From: UBA3263 sp964528425
GTDB taxonomy: Bacteria > Bacteroidota > Bacteroidia > Bacteroidales > Muribaculaceae
Assembly (NCBI GenBank): GCA_964528425.1
Contig: CAZGTD010000009.1
Location: forward strand, 7,078-71,077
Length of the DNA: 64,000 bases
Direction: 5' to 3'
Of this stretch, positions 1 through 9,052 are shown in pieces. The notes under the pieces were generated by a model. It saw only the letters and a program-made list of their open reading frames with translations, did no database searches and was not told the origin of the DNA. Numbering within the stretch: the first letter of the stretch is position 1; the number at the start of each line of letters is the position of its first letter. Both the position numbers and the translations under genes were made by a program.

Positions 1-103
1 CGACGAGGTAATTGAATCGCCCCGCTCATTGGTTATACCCGAGGCCGCAAACCGCGAGATTTCGGCTCAGACTGTTCTTAAGCGCCTGCTTGAAAGCTTA
101 TGA
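1..103 (+). CDS. Carbamoyltransferase C-terminus (partial, probably ArgF')
   Basis: Only the last 33 residues are in the window, read from base 2 to the TGA at 101-103. The segment VIESPRSLVIPEAANR followed by AQTVLKRLL matches the C-terminal helix region of aspartate/ornithine carbamoyltransferases (usual form: DSPxSxVFDEAENRxxAQ). The stop overlaps the argB start (ATGA), so the two are translationally coupled. In Bacteroidetes the gene here is usually the N-acetyl- or N-succinyl-ornithine transcarbamylase ArgF' rather than a true ornithine transcarbamylase; the substrate-deciding residues lie upstream of the window, so that part is inference from context. Confidence 0.75.
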   Translation, partial: DEVIESPRSLVIPEAANREISAQTVLKRLLESL

Positions 104-864
104 TTCGCGTTGTAAAGATTGGCGGAAACGTTATTGACAATCCCGAAGCTCTTGGCCGATTTCTTGATGATTTCGCTCAATTACCGGGTAAGAAAATCCT
201 TGTGCATGGTGGTGGAAAGGAGGCTACGCGCCTTAGTGCGGCCCTCGGTATTGAAACCACAATGATAAACGGTCGGAGAGTAACAGATGCGGCCACGCTC
301 GATGTGGTTACGATGGTTTATGCCGGTCTGGTAAACAAACGGCTTGTTTCAGGCTTGCAGGCCCGCGGAGTCAATGCTATCGGGCTGTGTGGTGCCGACG
401 GCAGGGCTGTGGTTTCGCATCGTCGGTCGCCCGAACCGGTAGACTATGGTTATGTAGGCGACATTGATTCGGTGAATACCGAGTTGATTTCAGCCCTTAT
501 GGCTACAGATATGGTTCCCGTTTTTTGTGCAATTACTTCCACCATCAAAGGCCAATTGCTGAACTCTAATGCCGACTCGGTTGCCTCGGCAGTAGCGCTG
601 GCTGCAGCATCGGTCGAAGCCGTTGAACTGCACTATTGTTTTGATAAGCCAGGAGTTATGCTTGATATAGATAATCCGGATTCGGTTATTCGTGAAATCA
701 ACGAAGAAAAATTCCGGGAGCTGAAGGCTGAAGGCGTTGTTCATAGCGGCATGTTGCCAAAGATCGAAAATGCGCTTAGTGCATGCCGCCGTGGAGTTTC
801 GGCAGTGTATATCGAAGCCGGGGTGGGCGAGAGCTATTCTCCGCGAACTGTTGTTAAACTATGA
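100..864 (+). CDS. argB: Acetylglutamate kinase
   Basis: This protein phosphorylates the gamma-carboxyl of N-acetyl-glutamate (possibly N-succinyl-glutamate in this phylum), the second step of arginine synthesis, in the cytoplasm. It is 254 residues, a normal short form of the amino-acid kinase family. The N-terminal VVKIGGNVI strand-loop and the LVHGGGKEATRL loop (about residues 34-46) are the ATP/substrate glycine loops, and NGRRVTD (about 57-63) is the substrate-binding motif. The start overlaps the upstream stop by ATGA and the end overlaps argE by 4 bases, so the genes are tightly coupled. There is no N-terminal extension of the arginine-inhibited hexameric type. Confidence 0.95.
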   Translation: MIRVVKIGGNVIDNPEALGRFLDDFAQLPGKKILVHGGGKEATRLSAALGIETTMINGRRVTDAATLDVVTMVYAGLVNKRLVSGLQARGVNAIGLCGADGRAVVSHRRSPEPVDYGYVGDIDSVNTELISALMATDMVPVFCAITSTIKGQLLNSNADSVASAVALAAASVEAVELHYCFDKPGVMLDIDNPDSVIREINEEKFRELKAEGVVHSGMLPKIENALSACRRGVSAVYIEAGVGESYSPRTVVKL

Positions 865-1931
865 CAGAGCGTGCAGTTAATATACTCAGCCGGCTGATTT
901 CGACTCCGTCGATCTCGCGATCGGAAAATGCCACGGCCGATATTATTTTTGACTGTCTGACCGAAAGCGGCTATTGCCCGGCACGATTGCATAATAATGT
1001 ATGGGCGTATCTTGGAGACTATAATCCGCAGTTGCCAACACTTCTTTTGAATTCTCACCACGACACTGTGCGCCCTTCGCCAGCCTATACTCGCGATCCG
1101 TTCGCGCCAACTCGGGAAGGTGACAGACTGTATGGTCTCGGAAGTAATGACGCAGGAGCGTCGCTGGTCGGATTGCTTTCGGCCTTTACTTCATTGAAAC
1201 CGTTCAAGGAATTCAACGTGTTGTTTTTAGCCACAGCCGAAGAAGAGGTTACCGGAGTGAACGGTATGCGCGCTATGGTTGAATACTGGACCAAACACGA
1301 CTGTATGCCACGCTGGGCCATTATCGGCGAGCCAACCGGAATGGATGCGGCAATTGCCGAGCGGGGGCTTTTGGTTTTAGACTGCGTTGCAACGGCAGCC
1401 GGAGGGCACGCGGCACGTCCGGGCGGAGAAAACGCTCTTTATAAAGCTGTTGAGGATATACAGCGACTGCAGAATCTTAGTTTCCCGGCTGAATCTAAGA
1501 TGCTCGGCCCGATAAAAGTTACTGTTACACAAATCGAGGCAGGGACTCAACATAATGTGTTGCCTACCGAATGTAAGTTTGTTGTTGATGTTCGAACAAC
1601 CGATGCACTTACGAATCAGGAAACCGTAGATTATATCCGCCGGTCGATTTCATCAACTCTGACTCCCCGGTCAACCCATATCCGCGCTTCGGTAATCAGC
1701 GGAGAGCATCCGTTGGCCCGGGCGGCTGTTGCCTCCGGCTCAAAGACTTTTGTATCGCCGACCACTTCCGACCAATCGGTGCTTCCGATGGTTGATACGC
1801 TGAAAATAGGGATTGGTCTAAGCGAACGCTCCCATACTCCCGACGAATTCGTACTGATTTCAGAAATTGAATCGGGTATTAAACGCTATTTACAGATAAT
1901 CAACACTTTCGCACATGAAATTATGGAATAA
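861..1931 (+). CDS. argE: M20 family deacylase (ArgE-like, acetylornithine/acetylcitrulline)
   Basis: A zinc-dependent M20 peptidase-family amidohydrolase of 356 residues that removes the N-acyl group from the arginine pathway intermediate. The first metal ligands are in NSHHDTV (about residues 65-71), the bridging Asp is in GLGSNDAGAS, the general-base Glu pair is in ATAEEEV, and IGEPT follows. The C-terminal HTPDEF supplies the last His ligand. It overlaps argB by 4 bases and argH by 17 bases. If the upstream transcarbamylase is ArgF', the true substrate would be N-acetyl- or N-succinyl-citrulline rather than ornithine; the sequence alone does not settle this. Confidence 0.88.
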   Translation: MTERAVNILSRLISTPSISRSENATADIIFDCLTESGYCPARLHNNVWAYLGDYNPQLPTLLLNSHHDTVRPSPAYTRDPFAPTREGDRLYGLGSNDAGASLVGLLSAFTSLKPFKEFNVLFLATAEEEVTGVNGMRAMVEYWTKHDCMPRWAIIGEPTGMDAAIAERGLLVLDCVATAAGGHAARPGGENALYKAVEDIQRLQNLSFPAESKMLGPIKVTVTQIEAGTQHNVLPTECKFVVDVRTTDALTNQETVDYIRRSISSTLTPRSTHIRASVISGEHPLARAAVASGSKTFVSPTTSDQSVLPMVDTLKIGIGLSERSHTPDEFVLISEIESGIKRYLQIINTFAHEIME

Positions 1932-3207
1932 GGGCTTTGAGCCCAACCGTTTGATTGAAGAGTTCACAGTAGGCAACGACCGGCGTTTGGATTTGCGGCT
2001 GGCAAAATACGATATTCAGGGTTCTATGGCCCACATCCGTATGCTCAACTCCATCGGTCTTCTGGAAGACGATGAACTCCGGAAACTGCTTGACGAACTT
2101 CAATCGCTCTATGAATTGGCCGAAAAGGGTAATTTCGAGATAGAGGACGGTGTTGAAGACGTTCATTCGCAGGTTGAGCTGATGTTGACGCGCAAGCTTG
2201 GCGATGTGGGCAAGAAGATTCATTCCGGACGTTCGCGCAACGACCAGGTTCTGGTTGACCTGAAACTATTGATGCGCGCTGAAATTCGCGAAATAGCCGA
2301 GTCGGTTGAAAAGCTCTTTGTTTCACTTCAAAACCTTTCGGAACGTTATAAAAACGTGTTGATGCCCGGATATACCCACAATCAGATAGCAATGCCGTCG
2401 AGCTTCGGCCTATGGTTCGGCGCATATGCAGAAACGCTGGTTGATGATGTTGAAATGCTGGTTGCTGCGTATCGTATTGCAAATCAAAATCCTCTTGGTT
2501 CGGCGGCGGGCTATGGTTCTTCATTTCCACTCGACCGGCAGATGACCACCGACCTTTTGGAGTTCCGGACGTTGCACTACAATGTTGTGGCCGCCCAGAT
2601 TAGTCGTGGTAAAACAGAAAAAGCTATGGCGGCTGCGATTGCGGCAGTTGCAACAACTTTAGGGAAATTCGCGGGCGATGTCTGTCAGTTCATGTGCCAG
2701 AACTTTGCTTTTGTCCGGTTCCCTGACGAATATACTACGGGCTCGTCGATTATGCCGCATAAAAAGAACCCTGACGTGTTTGAAATCATGCGCGCAAAGT
2801 GCAACCGCTTGATTTCGTTGCCGAATGAGCTGGCTTTGATGACCGGCAACCTGCCGCTCGGTTATAACCGCGACTATCAGTTGATGAAGGACGTCATGTT
2901 CACCGCAACAACGGAATTGCTCAACTGCCTGCACATCGCGACGTTCATGCTCGAACATATTCAGGTCAACGAAAATATTCTCGATGATCCGAAATATGAC
3001 TATTTGTTTACGGTAGAAGACGTTAACAGAATGGTTCTTGAGGGCGTTCCTTTCCGCGAGGCTTACCGCCAAGTCGGAATGGCAGTTCAGCGCGGCGACT
3101 ATCAACCGACACGCCGCGTGAACCACACCCATATAGGATCAATCGGCAACCCCGCTAACGCGCAGATTGCCGATAAGATGAAAGAGGCTTTGGGTCAGTT
3201 TAAATAA
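1915..3207 (+). CDS. argH: Argininosuccinate lyase
   Basis: Final step of arginine biosynthesis: argininosuccinate to arginine plus fumarate. At 430 residues it is slightly shorter than the usual 450-460. The N-terminal LWNKGFEPN replaces the common LWGGRF; HSGRSRNDQV (about residues 101-110) and the fumarase-superfamily signature GSSIMPHKKNPD (about 275-286, with the catalytic serine in the flexible loop) are intact. The ATG lies inside the 3' end of argE, a 17-base overlap, so it is read from the same message. Its 3' end overlaps the end of the convergent dxs-like gene by 8 bases, leaving no room for a separate terminator. Confidence 0.95.
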   Translation: MKLWNKGFEPNRLIEEFTVGNDRRLDLRLAKYDIQGSMAHIRMLNSIGLLEDDELRKLLDELQSLYELAEKGNFEIEDGVEDVHSQVELMLTRKLGDVGKKIHSGRSRNDQVLVDLKLLMRAEIREIAESVEKLFVSLQNLSERYKNVLMPGYTHNQIAMPSSFGLWFGAYAETLVDDVEMLVAAYRIANQNPLGSAAGYGSSFPLDRQMTTDLLEFRTLHYNVVAAQISRGKTEKAMAAAIAAVATTLGKFAGDVCQFMCQNFAFVRFPDEYTTGSSIMPHKKNPDVFEIMRAKCNRLISLPNELALMTGNLPLGYNRDYQLMKDVMFTATTELLNCLHIATFMLEHIQVNENILDDPKYDYLFTVEDVNRMVLEGVPFREAYRQVGMAVQRGDYQPTRRVNHTHIGSIGNPANAQIADKMKEALGQFK

Positions 3208-4951
3208 TTGACCTGACATCTGAGGCAATAGCCTCGGGTGTCATGCGGCATTGTTCCATGAGTTTCGATGGCGAGTAGCCGTCGAGAAAGCGCTTTTCAA
3301 TACCCCGGCAAATTACTTTTACATCTGAGTTGCCGTAGAAGCGGGCCACTTTCTCGCCGAAACCACCGTCGAGAATGCCGTCTTCGAGCGTTATGACCGC
3401 TTTATGGTCTTTTTTAAGGTTTTCGAGCAGTTCAGAATCAACTCCGCTTAGGAAAACGGGATTTATGAGCGTTACGTCAATGCCTTCTTTAGCAAGTTGC
3501 TCAACCGCTTCAAGAGCGAAGCGGAAGGTTGTTCCGGCCGCTATAATCGCAACATCTTTTCCGCGCCGGCAGACTTCAGATTTGTTGAGTTCTGAATAAT
3601 TTTCAGAATACTTGCGGCCCGATGACCATACGCTGCCCGAGGGCTGACGCACTGCAACCGGATGTTCGGTCTGCGTCACTGCCCATCTCAGCATTGCCTC
3701 ATATTCTTCTTTGCATGTAGGAGCGAGATATACCCAATTCGGAATGTTTGAAATCAGAGCTATGTCGAACCACCCCAGGTGAGTAACGTCGGTCATTGAC
3801 ATTATGCCTCCCATCGCAATATTGAGAACAACCGGAGTGTTGTTGACCGCAACATCCTGGCTCATCTGGTCGTAGGCGCGCTGAATAAACGAGCTGACAA
3901 CGCCAAATACGGGACGGGCGCCTGCCTTTGCCATGCCTGATGCGAGAGCAACGGCTTGTTCTTCGGCGATGCCAACGTCGATAAAGCGACGGCCGGCTTT
4001 TTTTCTGCGTTCGGCGTCGAAGCCTATTGCGCCGGGAGTGCCGGCGGTGATTACTGCTACGGCAGGATTTTCGGCCATAAGTTCATCAACGGTATTGCAG
4101 AAAATGTCGCTCCAATCTTCGTCGGTGTCGGCGTTGAGCGGATTGCCGGTTGCTTCATCGAAAGGCATTGTCCAGTGGAAATGCTCGCGGTTTGCCTCGG
4201 CGGGAGCGTAGCCCATTCCTTTTTGCGTTGCAATATGAACCACAATGGGGTGGCCGGAGTTCTTGACTTCTTCAAAGGCGGATATGAGCGAGCGGATGTC
4301 GTTGCCGTATTTAACGAAGTGATATTCGAAGCCGAGCGACTTGAAATAGTTATTTTCAGCCGTACCGTTCGTTTCACGCAGCAGACGCAGGTTATCGTAC
4401 AGGCCACCATGATTTTCAGCGATGCTCATGTCGTTGTCGTTCACAACTACGATGAAATTTGAGCCGAGGGTAGCCGCGTAGTCCAATCCTTCGAACGCTT
4501 CGCCGCCTGATAGCGCACCGTCACCAACAACAGCAATTACGCGTTCCGTGCCGCCCGCCAAATCTCGGGCTTTGGCCAAGCCGGAAGCGAGGCTTACGGC
4601 CGTAGAAGTATGGCCTATTTCAAAAAGGTCGTACTCGCTTTCAGCCGGGGCGCTGTAGCCGGTAACGTCGTCGTAGTGTTTAGGGTCGACAAATGCCTCG
4701 ATGCGCCCCGTCAGCATTTTGTGAACGTAGGTCTGGTGCGATACGTCGAACACGATTTTATCTTTAGGAGTTTCGAAAACGTAGTGGAGCGCCACTGTGG
4801 CCTCAAGGAAGCCGAGATTTGGACCTACATGGCCACCATGGTTGGCAAGTTTTGTCAGGAGCGTAGAGCGCAGGTCAGCGCATAAATCAGTCAGTTCGTC
4901 GGCCGACATGCCTTTTATGTCAGCGGGCGATTTTATATCAAGAATATTCAT
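3200..4951 (-). CDS. Divergent 1-deoxyxylulose-5-phosphate synthase-like transketolase
   Basis: A thiamine-diphosphate enzyme of the Dxs family. The N-terminal GGHVGPNLG, the TPP site VVGDGALSGGEAFE with NDNDMSI, the HFHW region and the catalytic DVGIAEEQ are all present. The chosen start (ATG at 4951, MNILDIKS) gives 583 residues; an upstream in-frame start at 4987 would add 12. This matches the roughly 580-residue Dxs class found in Firmicutes and Bacteroidetes (with SHQTYVHKMLTGR), not the 620-640 residue canonical Dxs. The canonical DRAG..GADGxTHQG substrate segment reads AMGGIMSMTDVTHLG here, so an altered substrate or a paralogous role is possible. It is the last gene of the run that starts at lptD. 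Confidence 0.8.
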   Translation of the reverse strand: MNILDIKSPADIKGMSADELTDLCADLRSTLLTKLANHGGHVGPNLGFLEATVALHYVFETPKDKIVFDVSHQTYVHKMLTGRIEAFVDPKHYDDVTGYSAPAESEYDLFEIGHTSTAVSLASGLAKARDLAGGTERVIAVVGDGALSGGEAFEGLDYAATLGSNFIVVVNDNDMSIAENHGGLYDNLRLLRETNGTAENNYFKSLGFEYHFVKYGNDIRSLISAFEEVKNSGHPIVVHIATQKGMGYAPAEANREHFHWTMPFDEATGNPLNADTDEDWSDIFCNTVDELMAENPAVAVITAGTPGAIGFDAERRKKAGRRFIDVGIAEEQAVALASGMAKAGARPVFGVVSSFIQRAYDQMSQDVAVNNTPVVLNIAMGGIMSMTDVTHLGWFDIALISNIPNWVYLAPTCKEEYEAMLRWAVTQTEHPVAVRQPSGSVWSSGRKYSENYSELNKSEVCRRGKDVAIIAAGTTFRFALEAVEQLAKEGIDVTLINPVFLSGVDSELLENLKKDHKAVITLEDGILDGGFGEKVARFYGNSDVKVICRGIEKRFLDGYSPSKLMEQCRMTPEAIASDVRSII

Positions 4952-4987
4952 ATAATTAAGTAAGGTTTGTAGAGGCGAAAAGTTCAC

Positions 4988-5863
4988 TCAGTCGATAAAA
5001 CGGCGTGTCAGACCGGAATATGCATCGATTCGTCGGTCGCGTAGGAATGGCCACCATCGGCGGACTTGTTCACATTGGTTCAGGTCAATATCAACAATCG
5101 CCATGTCTTCGGAGTCGGTTGGCGACTGATAAAGGAATTCGCCTTGCGGACCGGCAACGAAACTGCTGCCCCAAAAGTTAATGCCGTCGGTAGCTCCGGA
5201 CGGGTCGTCCTCGAAGCCAACCCGGTTAACTGCAATAACGGGGAGCCCGTTGGCTACGGCATGGCCGCGCTGGACGGTAATCCAGGCCTGGCGCTGGCGC
5301 TCTTGTTCATCTTCCGGGTCGGTAGAAGCATAGCCGATTGCGGTTGGATATATCAGCAGCTCCGCTCCGCTGAGCGCCATTAGGCGCGCAGCTTCCGGAT
5401 ACCATTGATCCCAGCAAACAAGAACCCCGAGTTTCCCTAATGATGTCTGAATTGGGGTGAATCCGAGGTCGCCGGGTGTGAAGTAGAATTTTTCGTAGTA
5501 GGCGGGGTCGTCGGGTATGTGCATTTTCCGATATTTGCCGGCCATGCTGCCGTCGGAGTCAAAAACCACCGCAGTGTTGTGGTAAAGGCCCGGAGCGCGG
5601 CGCTCGAAAAGCGAGGTTACGATTACGCAGCCGGTTTCGGCGGCAAGCCGGCCATAGAAGTCGGTCGAAGGGCCGGGAATGGGTTCAGCAAGTCCGCAAA
5701 GGTCAACGTTTTCGGTCTGGCAGAAATATAGACCTTCGTGTAGCTCCTGAAGAACAATGAGTTGAGCACCCATTGAGGCTGCCCGACGAATTTTTTCTGC
5801 GAGGCGGGCGCGGTTGTCGGCGCAGTCGGCAGTGTTATGTTGCTGTATGATAGCGGTTTTCAT
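4988..5863 (-). CDS. aguB: N-carbamoylputrescine amidase
   Basis: A nitrilase-superfamily amidase of 291 residues that hydrolyses N-carbamoylputrescine to putrescine, CO2 and ammonia. The Glu-Lys-Cys triad is visible: VLQELHEG (Glu), YRKMHIPDD (Lys) and LGVLVCWDQWYPEAAR (Cys). The ATG at 5863 (MKTAIIQQH) is preferred over an upstream in-frame start because it begins exactly at the conserved beta strand and gives an ATGA overlap with the aguA stop. Together with aguA it forms the agmatine deiminase route to putrescine. The 36-base gap to the dxs-like gene suggests shared transcription. Confidence 0.92.
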   Translation of the reverse strand: MKTAIIQQHNTADCADNRARLAEKIRRAASMGAQLIVLQELHEGLYFCQTENVDLCGLAEPIPGPSTDFYGRLAAETGCVIVTSLFERRAPGLYHNTAVVFDSDGSMAGKYRKMHIPDDPAYYEKFYFTPGDLGFTPIQTSLGKLGVLVCWDQWYPEAARLMALSGAELLIYPTAIGYASTDPEDEQERQRQAWITVQRGHAVANGLPVIAVNRVGFEDDPSGATDGINFWGSSFVAGPQGEFLYQSPTDSEDMAIVDIDLNQCEQVRRWWPFLRDRRIDAYSGLTRRFID

Positions 5864-6831
5864 AAGAATGAGAAAGCTGATGAATTTATTTGCATGGTTG
5901 CGCAATGCAGAGACCCGTGCTGGCGTATGAGTGGGCGGCAATCAACGGGAATAATCTTGCGGTCGGAAAATACGATTTCGAGGGTTTGCGCCGCGCGACG
6001 GTCGTTCATTGGTTGTCCGTATGTTGGCAATAAAACAGCATTGGCAGTTACAAGATAGTTTGCATAGGTTGCCGGAAGCAGCGAACCGTCTTCGGGGTCG
6101 TGAATAGGGTCGGGCATCGGCAGCTCAAACAGGTTGAACGGCTCGTTATCGGCGTTGGTAAGCGCAGCCAGTTCCTCTTTATTCACTGCCGGGCAGTAGA
6201 AAATCGAGTTCATCGGTGCCAGGCGGGCCAAGGTGTCGATGTGGCCGTCGGTGTCATCTCCGGCCAGAGGTTGGCAATTAAGCCAAAGAATTTTCTTTGC
6301 TCTCAGGCGCTTAAGCAGTTCGGCGTTTATGTCGTTACGTGTCATCGGTTCATTGCGGTTCGGAGCGAGCAGGCAGCAACCGGTCGTCAGTATCGTGCCT
6401 TTTCCGTCTGATTCTATAGAGCCCCCTTCAAGAACGAAATCCTTGTTGCACTCGATTGGAGCGCATATGGCTTTTTTCTCAGCCAGGATGCGAGTGGTCT
6501 GATTATCGAAATTGGAAGGGAACTTCTGCCCCCAGGCGTTGAATCGGAAATCGAGCAGCGTACCGTCGTTGAGGGTCAGGGGGCCGTAGTCGCGAATCCA
6601 AGTGTCGTTGGTGTTAACGTGAATAACCGTAATGTTGCTGTCGTTGAACTCGGGAGCCTCGGTTTCAGGCGCGAGAATTATCACTTTTTCGCCAGCCTGC
6701 AACAGGGCTTCGACAATCCGGCGATAGCAATCCTGCACTTGGTCAAGCATCGGAGCCCAATCGGTTTCACTATGGGGCCACGCCAGCATGACCGCCCCAT
6801 GAGAGTTCCATTCTGCTTTAAGGGTGTTCAT
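5860..6831 (-). CDS. aguA: Agmatine deiminase
   Basis: A guanidino-group-modifying enzyme (peptidyl-arginine-deiminase fold) of 323 residues converting agmatine to N-carbamoylputrescine and ammonia. Visible signatures are TWIRDYGPL, EGGSIESDGKG, the GDDTDGHID segment holding the Asp/His pair, and the C-terminal nucleophile in HGSLHCAT (about Cys310). It overlaps aguB by 4 bases and begins 9 bases after the hom stop. No arginine decarboxylase is in the window, so agmatine must come from a gene elsewhere or from outside the cell. Confidence 0.95.
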   Translation of the reverse strand: MNTLKAEWNSHGAVMLAWPHSETDWAPMLDQVQDCYRRIVEALLQAGEKVIILAPETEAPEFNDSNITVIHVNTNDTWIRDYGPLTLNDGTLLDFRFNAWGQKFPSNFDNQTTRILAEKKAICAPIECNKDFVLEGGSIESDGKGTILTTGCCLLAPNRNEPMTRNDINAELLKRLRAKKILWLNCQPLAGDDTDGHIDTLARLAPMNSIFYCPAVNKEELAALTNADNEPFNLFELPMPDPIHDPEDGSLLPATYANYLVTANAVLLPTYGQPMNDRRAAQTLEIVFSDRKIIPVDCRPLIRQHGSLHCATMQINSSAFSFL

Positions 6832-6840
6832 AATTATAGG

Positions 6841-8034
6841 TTATTTTTCGGGATAAGCGGCAACGAATACCGGCCGCTCGCGTAGCTTGGCAGCGACTCT
6901 ATGAAGTTCGGCCAGAGTAGTGATGCCAACAACATAGTTAACTGATTCCGACTGATATTTTTCGCTTATAGATTCAAAATTTATGAGGTCGAAGTCGGCC
7001 GGATCATTATAGCGGTAGTAAATACGGAATGCTATGTTGTTTGAAAATTCAGGTATATTGCCGGAGTGGATTTTTTTGTATTCATAGCGGTAATCGTATT
7101 GCGAGGCAGTGATGTCGCTCAAAATAGCCGAACCGGTCGGGAACCCTCCGGCACCGCGACCGAACATGAATTGCTTGTCGTAGCAGAGGCCTTTTATTAC
7201 AACCCCGTTGAATTCATCGTCGACGCCATAGATGTATTTATCGGTCGAAAGCAGTTGCGGCATGACCGCCATGCAAAGTTTGCCGTCGGGGAGTTTCTCA
7301 ACGTGTCCGACGAGTTTTATGCGGCGCTTTTTTTCATTGGCAAACTGAATGTCAGCGGCCGATAGAGCTGAAATTCCGAAGGTGAATATGTCGACGGGGT
7401 CAACATAGCGTCCGAACGCATGCACGGCAAGGATAACGAGTTTCGACAGCGAATCCCACCCGTCAACGTCGAGGCTCGGATTACTTTCTGCAAACCCGGC
7501 TTCCTGGGCAAGCCTCAGGGCGTCGGCGTATGGCATATTTTCTTTAAAAACCTTGGTCAGTATATAATTCGATGAACCGTTTAGGATGCCTTTGACTGAG
7601 ATCAGAAGGTCATTATCGTAATATTCCTCAAGATTGCGGATAACGGGAATTGACCCGCATGCCGATGCGTCGTAGAGTAGGGTGGAGCCTGTTTTTGCCT
7701 GCAGTTCAATAAGTTCCGGAAGGTGCTCGGCAAGCATCTTCTTATTTCCCGAAACGGCGGTCAGTCCCTGACGTAATGCCCGGCATATAATACTGTAGGA
7801 GGCGGAGGAATCGTCAATAAGCTCTACAATAATGTTGATTTCAGGATCGGAAAAAATATCGTCGGGATTCGAGGTGAAGTCAGCATCTGCTCCGCGCGAT
7901 TTAGTTGCATCGCGCACACAGATTCGCTTGATTTCAACTCCTGCGGGTCGGGTTGTCTGAATCAGCTCATAGAGTGCGCTTCCGACCGTTCCGAAGCCAA
8001 ATAGTCCGATCTTGAGTTTTTTTCGTTCACTCAT
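6841..8034 (-). CDS. hom: Homoserine dehydrogenase
   Basis: NAD(P)H-dependent reduction of aspartate semialdehyde to homoserine, 397 residues, monofunctional (no aspartokinase domain). The Rossmann loop GLFGFGTVGSAL is at residues 10-21, and the catalytic domain contains ILNGSSNYIL and AQEAGFAESNPSLDVDG, the homoserine dehydrogenase signature with the catalytic Lys in DSLSKLV just after. The C-terminal about 80 residues lack a recognisable ACT repeat, so feedback control by threonine may be weak or absent. It overlaps metX by 8 bases, which fits a methionine-directed pair making O-acetylhomoserine. Confidence 0.93.
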   Translation of the reverse strand: MSERKKLKIGLFGFGTVGSALYELIQTTRPAGVEIKRICVRDATKSRGADADFTSNPDDIFSDPEINIIVELIDDSSASYSIICRALRQGLTAVSGNKKMLAEHLPELIELQAKTGSTLLYDASACGSIPVIRNLEEYYDNDLLISVKGILNGSSNYILTKVFKENMPYADALRLAQEAGFAESNPSLDVDGWDSLSKLVILAVHAFGRYVDPVDIFTFGISALSAADIQFANEKKRRIKLVGHVEKLPDGKLCMAVMPQLLSTDKYIYGVDDEFNGVVIKGLCYDKQFMFGRGAGGFPTGSAILSDITASQYDYRYEYKKIHSGNIPEFSNNIAFRIYYRYNDPADFDLINFESISEKYQSESVNYVVGITTLAELHRVAAKLRERPVFVAAYPEK

Positions 8035-9052
8035 TGTTTAGAAAATTGAGTATGATTTCTGTAAGTTTGCCATTCTCGACCAAGAAACCGTCATGACCAA
8101 AGCTACTGTCGATTGTTAACATCTTGGCACCCGGAATATTGCGGGCAAGCAGTTCGGCCTCTCCGACGGTAAACAGAATATCGGAAGTTATGCCGACCAC
8201 TAAAGTACGGGGTTTGAAATTCCGCAATGCTTCTTCAACTGATTCCGCACGACCGCGGGAAATGTCGTGGGCGTCGACCGCGCGGCTTAACCTGTGGTAG
8301 CTATATGCGTTGAATCGCCCTGAAAGTTTGTGGCCCTGATGGCGTTGATATGAATGGACTCTGCGTCTGAACGGATTGCCCGGGTCGGTTGAAGCTCCGT
8401 TGTCAGCCTGAGTAAGGTTGTAGGCCTGTGGGCCGCGGTAGCTAAGCAGAGCAATTGAGCGAGCTGCTTCCAGTCCTTTGGAGCCTGCATCGGGGCTGGG
8501 CCGGCCGAAAGTCTCATCGGCTTCGATGGCCATGCGTTGACTCTCGTTAAATGCCGCCGCCCAGGGAGATGTAACGGCTGAGGTTGCTATTAGCGCGACT
8601 TTGCGCGCAAACTCCGGGTCGGTCAACGCCCATTCCATACATTGGAATCCACCCAGGGAGCTACCGATAAGAAGTTCTACCTGGTCAAGCCCCAGATGCC
8701 TGGCGAGCAAACGGTGGGCGGCAACCATATCGCGGATTGTGATGTCCGGAAAAGTGTTGTACCAGGGTTTGCCCGACTGCGGGTTGATTGACAACGGACC
8801 GGTAGTGCCATAGCATGAACCCACAACGTTTGCACATACTATAAAATATTTTTCCGGGTCGAGAAATCCCCCGGGCACAACAGTGTTGGGCCACCAGTCC
8901 GCAACGTCGCTGTTGGCCGTAAGCGCATGGCAAACCCAGATTGCATTGGAGCGGTCGGCATTAAGTTTACCAAACGTGTGGTAGGCAATTGTCAGCGAGG
9001 GCAGAACGGCGCCCGATTCAAGCTGAAAGGGAGAGTTGAGGGTTAGTACCAT
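8027..9052 (-). CDS. metX: Homoserine O-acetyltransferase
   Basis: An alpha/beta-hydrolase-fold acetyltransferase that makes O-acetyl-L-homoserine from homoserine and acetyl-CoA for methionine synthesis. At 341 residues it is near the usual 350-380. The nucleophile elbow is IGSSLGGFQCMEWA, the oxyanion region is YHTFGKLN and the C-terminal His is in SSFGHDGFLVE; GSCYGTTGP is a further family signature. Its end overlaps hom by 8 bases and its start overlaps the end of the LptD-like gene by 10 bases, so it appears to lack its own promoter. Confidence 0.93.
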   Translation of the reverse strand: MVLTLNSPFQLESGAVLPSLTIAYHTFGKLNADRSNAIWVCHALTANSDVADWWPNTVVPGGFLDPEKYFIVCANVVGSCYGTTGPLSINPQSGKPWYNTFPDITIRDMVAAHRLLARHLGLDQVELLIGSSLGGFQCMEWALTDPEFARKVALIATSAVTSPWAAAFNESQRMAIEADETFGRPSPDAGSKGLEAARSIALLSYRGPQAYNLTQADNGASTDPGNPFRRRVHSYQRHQGHKLSGRFNAYSYHRLSRAVDAHDISRGRAESVEEALRNFKPRTLVVGITSDILFTVGEAELLARNIPGAKMLTIDSSFGHDGFLVENGKLTEIILNFLNNE

